The translations under genes were made by a program, and so were the position numbers. DNA of 10,064 nucleotides, taken from Betaproteobacteria bacterium. GTDB lineage: Bacteria > Pseudomonadota > Gammaproteobacteria > Burkholderiales > SG8-39. The notes under the pieces are model-generated. The model was not told where the DNA came from. It ran no database searches and worked only from the letters and a program-made list of their open reading frames with translations. Within the stretch, counting starts at the first letter, position 1. Each line of letters begins with the position of its first letter. Of this stretch, positions 1-9,739 are shown in pieces. Location: contig JAFARH010000054.1 in NCBI GenBank assembly GCA_019245555.1, positions 1 through 10,064 on the forward strand, given 5' to 3'.

Positions 1-534
1 GCGGGTGACGCTGCAACCGGCGTCTCCATAATGCAGATGGACGAGGGCTTGGACACAGGCCCGGTGCTCGCCACGCGCGCTATCCCGATCGGCGCAAACG
101 ATGATTTCGGCAGTGTGTACGACAAGCTTGCTGACCTGGGCGCCGAACTGCTTATAGAGGTTCTCCCTACCCTGCCTGCGCACGCTACACCGCAGCCGGC
201 CGAGGGAGCAACGTACGCCGCGAAGATCGACAAGAGCGAGACCCAACTGGACTGGAAACGGAGTGCGGCCGAGCTTGAACGCGTCGTGCGTGCATTCCGC
301 CCCGCGCCCGGCGCGGTTGCTCGCTTCCAGGGCGAGTCGCTAAAAGTTTGGCGCGTCCACGTTGGAAGCGGCTCCGGCGCACCCGGCACGATCACCGATG
401 CGAAAAGACTGCACGTCGCGTGCGGCTCCGGCGTACTAGCCATTGAGGAACTGCAACCCGCAGGCGGTCGCCGCATGGCAGCGTCCGACTTTCTGCGCGG
501 CCACCGCATCGAGAACGGCATGCGCTTCGAATGA
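1..534 (+). CDS. fmt: Methionyl-tRNA formyltransferase, C-terminal part (5' end outside window)
   Basis: This is the last 177 codons of Fmt, which transfers a formyl group from 10-formyltetrahydrofolate to initiator Met-tRNA in the cytoplasm. The reading frame is open from base 1 and ends at TGA 532-534. The first residues contain the end of the catalytic domain with the family signature SIMQMDEGLDTGPVL. The C-terminal OB-fold tRNA-binding domain follows, recognisable from AAKIDKSETQLDW and VRAFRPAPGAVARF. The family is usually about 310 residues, so roughly 130 N-terminal residues lie upstream, including the formyl-folate site. The stop overlaps the rsmB start as ATGA, which suggests translational coupling. 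Fmt next to RsmB is a classic arrangement, often with def upstream. The identification is certain; only the truncation by the window limits it. Confidence 0.96.
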   Translation, partial: AGDAATGVSIMQMDEGLDTGPVLATRAIPIGANDDFGSVYDKLADLGAELLIEVLPTLPAHATPQPAEGATYAAKIDKSETQLDWKRSAAELERVVRAFRPAPGAVARFQGESLKVWRVHVGSGSGAPGTITDAKRLHVACGSGVLAIEELQPAGGRRMAASDFLRGHRIENGMRFE

Positions 535-1796
535 AGCAGTCCGCGGCGCTTGCGGTGCAGCTAGCGGAAGCAGCGCGCATCGTGGCGCATGTCGCCTCGG
601 GCGGCAGCCTCGCCGAAGGGATGGACAAGACGCGCGAGGACTCGCGCGGTGCGCTGATCGATCTCACCCATGAAACGCTGCGTCGTTATGGACGCGGACA
701 GGCCATCGTTGTGCAACTGTCGCGCCGCGGCCGCCCGGACGCTGTCATTGAGGCGCTTCTCTGGACGGCTCTCTATGCCTTGGAGTCTGGGCGCTACAGT
801 GAGCACACGGCTGTGGACGAGGCGGTCAAGGCCTGCGGACTACTCGAGCAATGGCCCGCGAAAGGCTATGTCAACGGTCTGCTGCGCAGTTTTCTGCGCC
901 AGAGAACCGCGCTCGAAGCGCAGCTCGCGAACGAGTTGGAAGCGCGGTATCAGCATCCGCTTTGGTGGATCGATCTGCTGCGTCGCGCCTATCCAACAGA
1001 ATGGGAGAGCGCTCTCGCTGCAGGAAATACGCACCCGCCCATGACGCTGCGCGTGAATCGGCGTCGCATTGACATCGACGCGTACCAAGCGAGATTGACG
1101 TCGGAAAACATCGCGGGAAGGCGCCTCGGCGCCGAGGGGTTGCTACTCGAAAATCCGTTGCCCGTGGATCGACTGCCAGGATTCGCAGCGGGAGACGTTT
1201 CGGTGCAGGACTTCGGCGCGCAGCGCGCCGCGCATTGCCTCGACTTGCGATCCGGCCAGCGCGTGCTCGATGCTTGCGCGGCTCCGGGTGGCAAGACGGC
1301 GCACATGCTAGAGCTTGCGGATGTCGCATTAACCGCGGTCGACGTCGATGTGACGCGAGTCGCGCGCATCGGTGCGACACTCGATCGCCTAGGCCTGCGT
1401 GCGGAAACTCTTAATGGCGATGCACTCCAGCCGCAGCAATGGTGGGATGGTCGTCCGTTCGACCGCATCCTCGCCGACGTTCCCTGCTCGGCCTCCGGCA
1501 TCGCACGCCGCCGCCCAGACATCAAATGGTTGCGTCGAGCCAACGATCTGGCGCGTTTCGCCGACCAACAGCGCAATCTCCTGGTTGCGCTTTGGCGGGT
1601 GCTGGCACCGGGTGGTAAATTGCTCTATGCCACGTGCTCGATATTTCCCGAGGAGAATGAAGCGGTTGTGGCAGCCTTTGTCGCCAGCGAAAAGACAGCA
1701 CGGCAGCTCCCACTGCCTGATGGCGCTCGCGCGCAGTGGCTGCCCGATGCCGAGCACGATGGCTTCTATTACGCGTTGATCCAGAAGCAGACCTAA
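531..1796 (+). CDS. rsmB: 16S rRNA (cytosine-967-C5)-methyltransferase RsmB
   Basis: RsmB uses SAM to methylate C967 of 16S rRNA during 30S assembly. At 421 residues it has the normal family length. Residues 1 to about 140 form the NusB-like RNA-binding domain. The Rossmann methyltransferase domain follows, with SAM-binding motif I DACAAPGGKT (247-256), motif IV DVPCS with Cys319, and motif VI YATCS with Cys369. These are the two conserved cysteines of the family; E. coli uses the later one as nucleophile. The tail HDGFYYALIQK is also typical. The ATG at 531 overlaps the fmt stop by four bases, and no clear Shine-Dalgarno site precedes it, so coupling to fmt translation is likely. The product and SAM are linked to the rest of the window only loosely, through the MetH/SAM cycle. 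Confidence 0.96.
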   Translation: MKQSAALAVQLAEAARIVAHVASGGSLAEGMDKTREDSRGALIDLTHETLRRYGRGQAIVVQLSRRGRPDAVIEALLWTALYALESGRYSEHTAVDEAVKACGLLEQWPAKGYVNGLLRSFLRQRTALEAQLANELEARYQHPLWWIDLLRRAYPTEWESALAAGNTHPPMTLRVNRRRIDIDAYQARLTSENIAGRRLGAEGLLLENPLPVDRLPGFAAGDVSVQDFGAQRAAHCLDLRSGQRVLDACAAPGGKTAHMLELADVALTAVDVDVTRVARIGATLDRLGLRAETLNGDALQPQQWWDGRPFDRILADVPCSASGIARRRPDIKWLRRANDLARFADQQRNLLVALWRVLAPGGKLLYATCSIFPEENEAVVAAFVASEKTARQLPLPDGARAQWLPDAEHDGFYYALIQKQT

Positions 1797-1797
1797 G

Positions 1798-2406
1798 GTG
1801 AAGGCGATGCAAGCCTTTGCCGTCATCGTCGCATGGCTTGCGCTTCTCGCTACGTCTCCGGTCTACGCGGACGACATCGAAGTACGCGATGCGCAGTTGC
1901 GTACCACCGAGGAAGGCCTGGTGCTCGATGCGGATTTTGATTTCGAGCTAAGCCCGCGGCTCTCGGACGTCGTGGCGAACGGCGTGCCACTGTACTTCCG
2001 CGTGGACTTCGAGTTGACGCGGCGTCGCTGGTATTGGTTCGACGAGAGCGCGGCTTCCAAGCGATTGCAGATACGTCTGTCCTATCACGCGCTCTCGCGG
2101 CAATACCGCCTTTCCACGGGATTGCTGCAGCAGAGCTTCGCCACTCTGGACGAAGCGTTGAATGTGCTGAAGCGCATTCGCAACTGGCTGGTGGTCGATC
2201 GCACGGTGACGTTCGACGAGGCCGATTACGACGCCGCGGTGCGTATGCGACTCGATCCGACGCTACTGCCGAAGCCTTTCCAGCTGAGCGCCCTCACCAG
2301 TCGCGATCTTCAGCTTGATTCGCCGTGGAGGCGATTCACCGTGAAATCGCCACGCCAACTGCCGGCGCCGGTCGAAAGCCGAGAACCGAAGGCACCGGAT
2401 CGATGA
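1798..2406 (+). CDS. DUF4390 family exported protein of unknown function
   Basis: This 202-residue protein matches the DUF4390 family found between rsmB and ntrY in many betaproteobacteria. Its function is unknown. An N-terminal signal peptide is visible: Lys2, a hydrophobic stretch at about 6-19 and a VYA cleavage site before DD at 25. The mature part is probably a beta-rich periplasmic domain, with RVDFELTRRRWYWFD (residues 61-75) and an LSYHALSRQYRLS segment as the best conserved-looking parts. The C-terminus is Pro-, Arg- and Lys-rich and looks unstructured. I chose GTG 1798, one base after the rsmB stop, because it gives the signal peptide its positive charge. ATG 1807 has a better-spaced AAGG (1795-1798, 8 bases away) and is the alternative. 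The stop overlaps the ntrY start, so a role near the sensor kinase in the periplasm is a fair inference, not shown. Confidence 0.85.
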   Translation: MKAMQAFAVIVAWLALLATSPVYADDIEVRDAQLRTTEEGLVLDADFDFELSPRLSDVVANGVPLYFRVDFELTRRRWYWFDESAASKRLQIRLSYHALSRQYRLSTGLLQQSFATLDEALNVLKRIRNWLVVDRTVTFDEADYDAAVRMRLDPTLLPKPFQLSALTSRDLQLDSPWRRFTVKSPRQLPAPVESREPKAPDR

Positions 2407-4478
2407 AGCTCCTCCTAATCATCGGCAGCGCAGTCGCGGCGGTCGGTCTCTTCCTTCTCGCCACCGCAAGCAGCGATACGACGTTCTTCGCGCAGCAGTA
2501 CCCGCTGCTCCTCGCCCTCAACGCGGTGCTCGCGGCCTTGCTCGCCGGCGTGGTGAGCTATCAGCTCCTCGCAATGGCACGCCGCTACCGGGCGCGCGTC
2601 TTCGGCACCCGCCTCACGCTGCGCCTCTTCCTGCGCTTTGCGGCGCTCGCCGTATTGCCCGGACTCATCGTCTACACCGTATCGGTCCAGTTCATTACGC
2701 GATCGATCGAATCATGGTTCGACGTCAAGGTCGACGCAGCGCTCGAGGGCGGTATCAACCTCGGACAGCAAGCCGTAGACCAGATGCTGGTGGAATTGCA
2801 GACTAAAGCACGCAGCATGGCGCTCGAGCTCGCGGATATGCGCGGCACGGAAGTCGTTCCTCGACTTGAACGGATGCGCTTGCAGGCCGGCGTGAAAGAA
2901 GCGCTCGTCGTCGGCGCGAACGGTCAGCTCCAGGCGAGCGCTTCCGACGAAGTGTCGAAGCTCATCCCGCAACTGCCCAGCCAATCGATCCTGCGGACTG
3001 CCCGCCTGCAGCGCGGCTACACCACGATAGATGCGCTCCCGGGCGGCGCGCTGGGCCTGCGCACCATCGTACCCATCGAATCGCTGACGCTCGCGGGTGA
3101 ACCGCGCTTCCTGCAGTTGCGCGCGCCGGTGCCGGCAAATCTCGCGCGGAACGCCGAAGCGGTCGAAGCCGCTTATCGCGACTATCGCGAGCTCGCGCTC
3201 GCCCGCGACGGGTTGAAGCGGATTTACGTCGTGACGCTCAGCTTCGCTCTACTGATGGCGCTCTTCGTCGCCGTGGCTGTCGCGGTGACGCAGTCCAACC
3301 TTCTCGCGGAACCTCTCGCCACTCTGGCGCAAGCGATGCAAGCCGTGGTGCGCGGCGACTTCTCGCGCCAAGCGCCCGTCACGAGTCGGGACGAGCTCGG
3401 CGTGCTGACCGAATCGTTCAACTCGATGACACGTCAGCTCGACGAAGCGCGGCGTATCCTCGACACCAACCGGGTCGCACTCGAGTCGGCAAAGGCGCGG
3501 CTCGAGAACATCCTCGCTAACCTCTCGGCTGGCGTGCTCGTCTTCGATCAGCAACTGGGACTCTCCATCTCCAACCACGGCGCGGTGGCGATTCTCGGCG
3601 CGGAGCTCGATTCATTCGCCGACCTGATGCGCGAAGAGTTCCGCGGCCACGGCGACAAGCCTTGGCAGCTCGAGCTTCAACTGAAGGGCACGCCGAAGAC
3701 CGTGCATGCGCGCGGCGCGCGACTACCGCAATCGACTGGCGGCGGTTACGTTCTGGTCTTTGACGACATCACGCAGCTCATCAATGCGCAGCGTGCGACA
3801 GCGTGGGCGGAGGTGGCGCGGCGCCTGGCGCATGAAATCAAGAACCCGCTGACGCCGATCCAACTCTCCGCGGAGCGGCTCGAAATGAAGCTCGGCGATC
3901 ATCTCTCGCCCGATGACGCCGACACCTTGCGGCGCTCCACCAGCACGATCGTCAGCCAGGTGACGGCCCTCAAGGCGATGGTCGATGATTTCCGCGATTA
4001 CGCGCGCCTGCCCGCGCCGCAGCCGACGCGCTTGGATCTTAATCAACTGGTGGGTGAGGTGCTCGCGTTGTACGAGAATTCACGGGTGCCGATCACGAAG
4101 CGACTCGCGCCCGAATTGCCGCCGGTCTGGGCCGATGGCGCGCAGATTCGCCAAGTCATTCACAACCTCGTGCAAAATGCCCAAGACGCGCTGGAGAACA
4201 TGCGCGGTAATGCCCGTGCGCCGGCGATCGAAGTGAGCACCGCTCTCGCCGACGACGGTGTACGGCTCGCCGTCTCCGACAACGGTGCCGGATTTCCCGA
4301 GGAGCTGATGGCCCGAATTTTCGAGCCCTACGTTACCACTAAGCCCCGTGGCACCGGCCTTGGGCTCGCTATCGTCAAGAAGATCATCGACGAGCACCAC
4401 GGCAGCGTCGCGATCGAGAACCAGCCGGCGCGCGGCGCGTCGGTTACAGTGTTGCTGCCCCTCGCCGAGGCTGCCTGA
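2403..4478 (+). CDS. ntrY: NtrY-type transmembrane sensor histidine kinase
   Basis: This 691-residue inner-membrane sensor kinase phosphorylates the adjacent NtrX-type regulator. Predicted membrane segments lie at about 3-22, 33-57, 75-97 and 274-296. A periplasmic sensor region (about 98-272) lies between the last two. A HAMP domain follows (about 296-349), then a PAS domain (about 367-459, ending VFDDITQLINAQ). The HisKA domain has LAHEIKNPLTPIQ with phospho-acceptor His477. The ATPase domain has N-box VIHNLVQNAQDAL (Asn588, Asn592), DNGAGFP (626-632) and GTGLGLAIV (650-658), so all catalytic motifs are intact. An in-frame upstream start at 2325 exists, but it would add 26 polar residues before the first membrane helix. 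ATG 2403, overlapping the DUF4390 stop as ATGA with GAAGG 10 bases upstream, is preferred. NtrY homologues respond to nitrogen or redox state in other bacteria; the signal here is unknown. Confidence 0.93.
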   Translation: MKLLLIIGSAVAAVGLFLLATASSDTTFFAQQYPLLLALNAVLAALLAGVVSYQLLAMARRYRARVFGTRLTLRLFLRFAALAVLPGLIVYTVSVQFITRSIESWFDVKVDAALEGGINLGQQAVDQMLVELQTKARSMALELADMRGTEVVPRLERMRLQAGVKEALVVGANGQLQASASDEVSKLIPQLPSQSILRTARLQRGYTTIDALPGGALGLRTIVPIESLTLAGEPRFLQLRAPVPANLARNAEAVEAAYRDYRELALARDGLKRIYVVTLSFALLMALFVAVAVAVTQSNLLAEPLATLAQAMQAVVRGDFSRQAPVTSRDELGVLTESFNSMTRQLDEARRILDTNRVALESAKARLENILANLSAGVLVFDQQLGLSISNHGAVAILGAELDSFADLMREEFRGHGDKPWQLELQLKGTPKTVHARGARLPQSTGGGYVLVFDDITQLINAQRATAWAEVARRLAHEIKNPLTPIQLSAERLEMKLGDHLSPDDADTLRRSTSTIVSQVTALKAMVDDFRDYARLPAPQPTRLDLNQLVGEVLALYENSRVPITKRLAPELPPVWADGAQIRQVIHNLVQNAQDALENMRGNARAPAIEVSTALADDGVRLAVSDNGAGFPEELMARIFEPYVTTKPRGTGLGLAIVKKIIDEHHGSVAIENQPARGASVTVLLPLAEAA

Positions 4479-5722
4479 TGGCACAGATCCTCGTTGTCGG
4501 CGACGAAGTCGGCATCCGCGAACTCCTCTCGGAGATCCTGGCGGACGAGGGCCACCAGGTCGCGCTCGCCGAGAGCGCAGGCGATGCGCGCCGCATCCGC
4601 GAACGCGGGCGTCCCGACCTGGTGCTCCTCGATATCTGGATGCCCGATACCGACGGCATCACGCTCCTCAAGGAATGGGCAGCGAGCGGCCAGCTCACCA
4701 TGCCGGTCGTAATGATGTCGGGTCACGCCACCATCGAGACGGCGGTCGAGGCGACGCGCATCGGTGCGCTCGACTTCCTCGAGAAGCCGATCGCGCTGCA
4801 GCGGCTGCTCGCTACGGTGAAGCGCGCGCTGCGCAATCCGGAGGCAACCCCTTCACCGCAGCTAACGCTCGCGGCGGTCGGGCGTTCCGGTGTGCTCGCC
4901 GATACCAAGAAGCGACTCGGCCAGCTGGCTCAGCTCGCTGCGCCACTCATGCTGCGCGGCGAACGCGGCATGCGTGCGGAGCTTTTCGCGCGACTTCTCG
5001 TGCCGAACGGAGCTCCGTTCATTGCCGGTGCGGAGATGCTTGCCGAGCCACCCTCCGAGCTCCTCGGCAAGGCCGCGGGCGGCGTCCTGTTCCTGCCGGA
5101 TTTGAGCCGGCTCGAACGCACCGAGCAGCGTCACCTCGAATTTCTCCTGCCACGCGCAGACAAGTACCGAGCGCGGGTCGTATCGTTCTCACCGCTCGAT
5201 ACGCGGACGCTCGTCGAGAAGCATGAATTCGACGCGGAGCTTTGCACGCGCCTTGCCGAGCTCACGCTCAAGCTTCCAACGGTTCGCGAGTTCGCCGAGG
5301 ACGTACCGGACCTCGCTTCGCTGATGCTGGCACAGCTCGTCGAAGCACGCGCGTGCCCGCCACGACGCCTGGCGATCGCGGCGTTGAATGCCCTGCGCCA
5401 CCACTCGTGGCCCGGCAACCTGGCCGAGCTTGAAAGCGTGGTGAAGGATCTGGCCTTCACGACGCTGGAGGAAGAAATTCAGCTGCACGACGTCGAGCGC
5501 GTGCTCGGCGCCCGCGGCACGCCGGGACCGATTCCCGAAATCGCTTTGGATCGTCCCTACCGCGAAGCGCGCGAGGCGTTCGAGCGGGTGTACTTCGAGA
5601 ATCTGCTCGCGCGCGAGCATGGCAGCATGTCGCGCGTCGCCGAGCGCTCGGGACTCGAGCGCACGCACCTCTACCGCAAGCTCAAAGCACTCGGGCTGCC
5701 GGTCGGCCGCCGCGAGGAATAG
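4478..5722 (+). CDS. ntrX: NtrX-type response regulator with degenerate AAA+ domain
   Basis: This 414-residue regulator is the partner of the upstream kinase; its ATG overlaps the kinase stop by one base (TGATG) and GAGG lies 7 bases upstream. Residues 1-120 are a receiver domain with phospho-acceptor Asp52 (LLDIWMP), Ser81 and Lys103. The first acidic-pocket residue is Gly8 (VVGDE instead of VVDDE). Residues about 128-345 align with the sigma54-activator AAA+ domain but lack the active parts. The Walker A position reads LRGERGMRAE, the GAFTGA segment is absent, Walker B reads GGVLFLPDL, and sensor II reads WPGNLAELE with Ala for Arg. Residues about 368-407 are a Fis-type helix-turn-helix (VAERSGLERTHLYRKLKALG). 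The family usually has about 450 residues, so the shortening fits the lost loops. It probably binds DNA and controls promoters without sigma54 activation. The DNA targets are unknown. Confidence 0.92.
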   Translation: MAQILVVGDEVGIRELLSEILADEGHQVALAESAGDARRIRERGRPDLVLLDIWMPDTDGITLLKEWAASGQLTMPVVMMSGHATIETAVEATRIGALDFLEKPIALQRLLATVKRALRNPEATPSPQLTLAAVGRSGVLADTKKRLGQLAQLAAPLMLRGERGMRAELFARLLVPNGAPFIAGAEMLAEPPSELLGKAAGGVLFLPDLSRLERTEQRHLEFLLPRADKYRARVVSFSPLDTRTLVEKHEFDAELCTRLAELTLKLPTVREFAEDVPDLASLMLAQLVEARACPPRRLAIAALNALRHHSWPGNLAELESVVKDLAFTTLEEEIQLHDVERVLGARGTPGPIPEIALDRPYREAREAFERVYFENLLAREHGSMSRVAERSGLERTHLYRKLKALGLPVGRREE

Positions 5723-5827
5723 TCAGCCCGACTTCTTGGCTTTTTTCTTCTGCCGGTGGGGCCGCGATTTGCCGTAGCTGCCTTTGTAGATCTTGCCCTT
5801 CCGTGTTCGCTTGTCGCCTTTTCCCAT
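5723..5827 (-). CDS. thx: 30S ribosomal protein bTHX (THX), 34 residues
   Basis: This small, very basic protein begins MGKGDKRTRKGKI and continues with GSYGKSRP and a Lys-rich tail. That matches the Thermus Thx pattern (MGKGDRRTRRGKI, GTYGKYRP), which binds in the head of the 30S subunit and stabilises rRNA contacts. The 34 codons start at ATG 5825-5827 and end at TGA 5723-5725. The metH stop lies 13 bases upstream on the same strand, so the gene may be co-transcribed with metH. A TATAAT six bases before the ATG suggests a separate leaderless transcript as well. No Shine-Dalgarno site is visible. The stop codon directly abuts the ntrX stop on the other strand. The gene is easily missed because of its size. 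The family match is by eye from the N-terminal motif and is strong. Confidence 0.9.
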   Translation of the reverse strand: MGKGDKRTRKGKIYKGSYGKSRPHRQKKKAKKSG

Positions 5828-5833
5828 GCGTCG

Positions 5834-5839
5834 ATTATA
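5834..5839 (-). promoter_or_regulatory. Candidate -10 box for a leaderless thx transcript
   Basis: A perfect TATAAT lies between the metH stop and the thx ATG, with six bases (CGACGC) separating it from the start codon. With normal -10 to start-site spacing, transcription would begin at or next to the A of the ATG, giving a leaderless mRNA. No good -35 hexamer is visible 16-18 bases upstream, inside the metH 3' end. This is a sequence match only. Confidence 0.45.
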
Positions 5840-5840
5840 G

Positions 5841-9551
<3,711 letters not shown>

Positions 9552-9556
9552 GGACG

Positions 9557-9560
9557 CTCC
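9557..9560 (-). promoter_or_regulatory. Shine-Dalgarno site deciding the metH start
   Basis: GGAG on the minus strand lies five bases before GTG 9551-9549 and immediately after the terminator T-tract. No comparable site precedes the in-frame TTG at 9566, which sits in the terminator itself. This site is the main reason for calling the GTG start. Confidence 0.75.
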
Positions 9561-9598
9561 AAACAAAAAAGCCCGTTCAGCTTTCGGCAGAAACGGGC
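9561..9598 (-). terminator. Intrinsic terminator in the metH leader (attenuator)
   Basis: On the minus strand GCCCGTT (9598-9592) pairs perfectly with AACGGGC (9577-9571). An inner stem closes around a short CGAAA loop, and TTTTTTGTTT (9570-9561) follows. This is a strong rho-independent terminator by form. It lies between the SAM-II aptamer and the metH ribosome binding site, so it must be conditional if metH is expressed from the upstream promoter. It could not serve any minus-strand gene ending here, since none does. That makes attenuation of metH the natural reading. Confidence 0.85.
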
Positions 9599-9624
9599 CC
9601 GCTTTACTTCCTCGGAGCGATGCG

Positions 9625-9678
9625 TCTCTTTAGCCGGATTTATTACGCGCCCGCAAGCTGAACATCAAATCGGCGCGG
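9625..9678 (-). ncRNA. SAM-II (SAM-alpha) riboswitch aptamer upstream of metH
   Basis: The minus strand carries the H-type pseudoknot pattern of the SAM-II class. P1 is formed by CGCGCC (9677-9672) and GGCGCG (9651-9646), six perfect pairs. The loop begins GATTT, as in the class. The 3' strand reads TAATAAAT, two bases, then GGCTAAAGAG, close to the conserved TGATAAAT and GCTAAA segments of the known metX/metA leaders. The loop also has AGCT, able to pair with GGCT in the 3' strand for part of the pseudoknot. The class binds S-adenosylmethionine and shuts off methionine or SAM synthesis genes. Its place in front of metH fits that role exactly. The match was made by eye from remembered consensus; a covariance-model search with Rfam RF00521 would settle it. 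Confidence 0.86.
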
Positions 9679-9680
9679 AA

Positions 9681-9696
9681 GTGGGAGTCTGCCCAC
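9681..9696. repeat. Short inverted repeat over the metH promoter -10 region
   Basis: GTGGG and CCCAC form a perfect five-base inverted repeat with a six-base centre (AGTCTG) that is exactly the candidate minus-strand -10. It could be an operator half-site pair, or chance in GC-rich DNA. I do not recognise it as a known methionine regulator site. Confidence 0.3.
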
Positions 9697-9714
9697 ACCT
9701 CTGGAGAGTGTCAA
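9686..9714 (-). promoter_or_regulatory. metH: Candidate sigma70 promoter for the metH leader
   Basis: On the minus strand a perfect TTGACA (9714-9709) is followed after 17 bases by CAGACT (9691-9686), a weak -10 with three of six consensus bases. Transcription would begin near 9679, directly at the first stem of the SAM-II aptamer, and give a leader of about 128 bases. The fit of start site to aptamer supports the call more than the -10 sequence does. Confidence 0.5.
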
Positions 9715-9722
9715 TCGCTGCC

Positions 9723-9728
9723 TATAAT
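9723..9728 (+). promoter_or_regulatory. Candidate -10 box for the thioesterase gene
   Basis: A perfect TATAAT ends 11 bases before the ATG at 9740. Transcription would begin near 9735, leaving a leader of about five bases, too short for a normal Shine-Dalgarno site. No convincing -35 is seen (TCTGGA at 9700-9705 is weak). The box lies just beyond the minus-strand -35 of metH, so the two promoters would be back to back. Confidence 0.45.
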
Positions 9729-9739
9729 CGGCGCCTCCT

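Noticed and set aside
989..1576. A 195-codon minus-strand open frame inside rsmB
   Set aside because: Low-complexity Arg/Ser/Ala composition and full overlap with intact rsmB; a shadow frame.
2325..2402. An in-frame upstream start for the NtrY kinase
   Set aside because: It would overlap DUF4390 by about 80 bases and place 26 polar residues before the first membrane helix; ATG 2403 with the ATGA overlap fits the gene string better.
4348..5226. A 292-codon plus-strand open frame overlapping ntrY and ntrX in another frame
   Set aside because: It is very rich in Arg, Ala and Pro, matches no family, and lies over two well-supported genes; typical of GC-rich shadow frames.
5725..5746. Possible terminator for ntrX: AGCC and GGCT around a nine-base loop, then six T
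   Set aside because: The stem has only four pairs and the T-run is explained by Lys codons of thx on the other strand. It might still work weakly, but I would not annotate it.
9600..9619. Small hairpin CGCT/AGCG between aptamer and terminator on the minus strand
   Set aside because: Only four pairs with a twelve-base loop; too weak to call as a separate element.
9611..9624. Plus-strand CTCGGAGCGATGCG resembling the conserved core of SAH riboswitches
   Set aside because: It is on the wrong strand for metH, only partly matches, and lacks the rest of that fold; the region is explained better by the minus-strand SAM-II leader.
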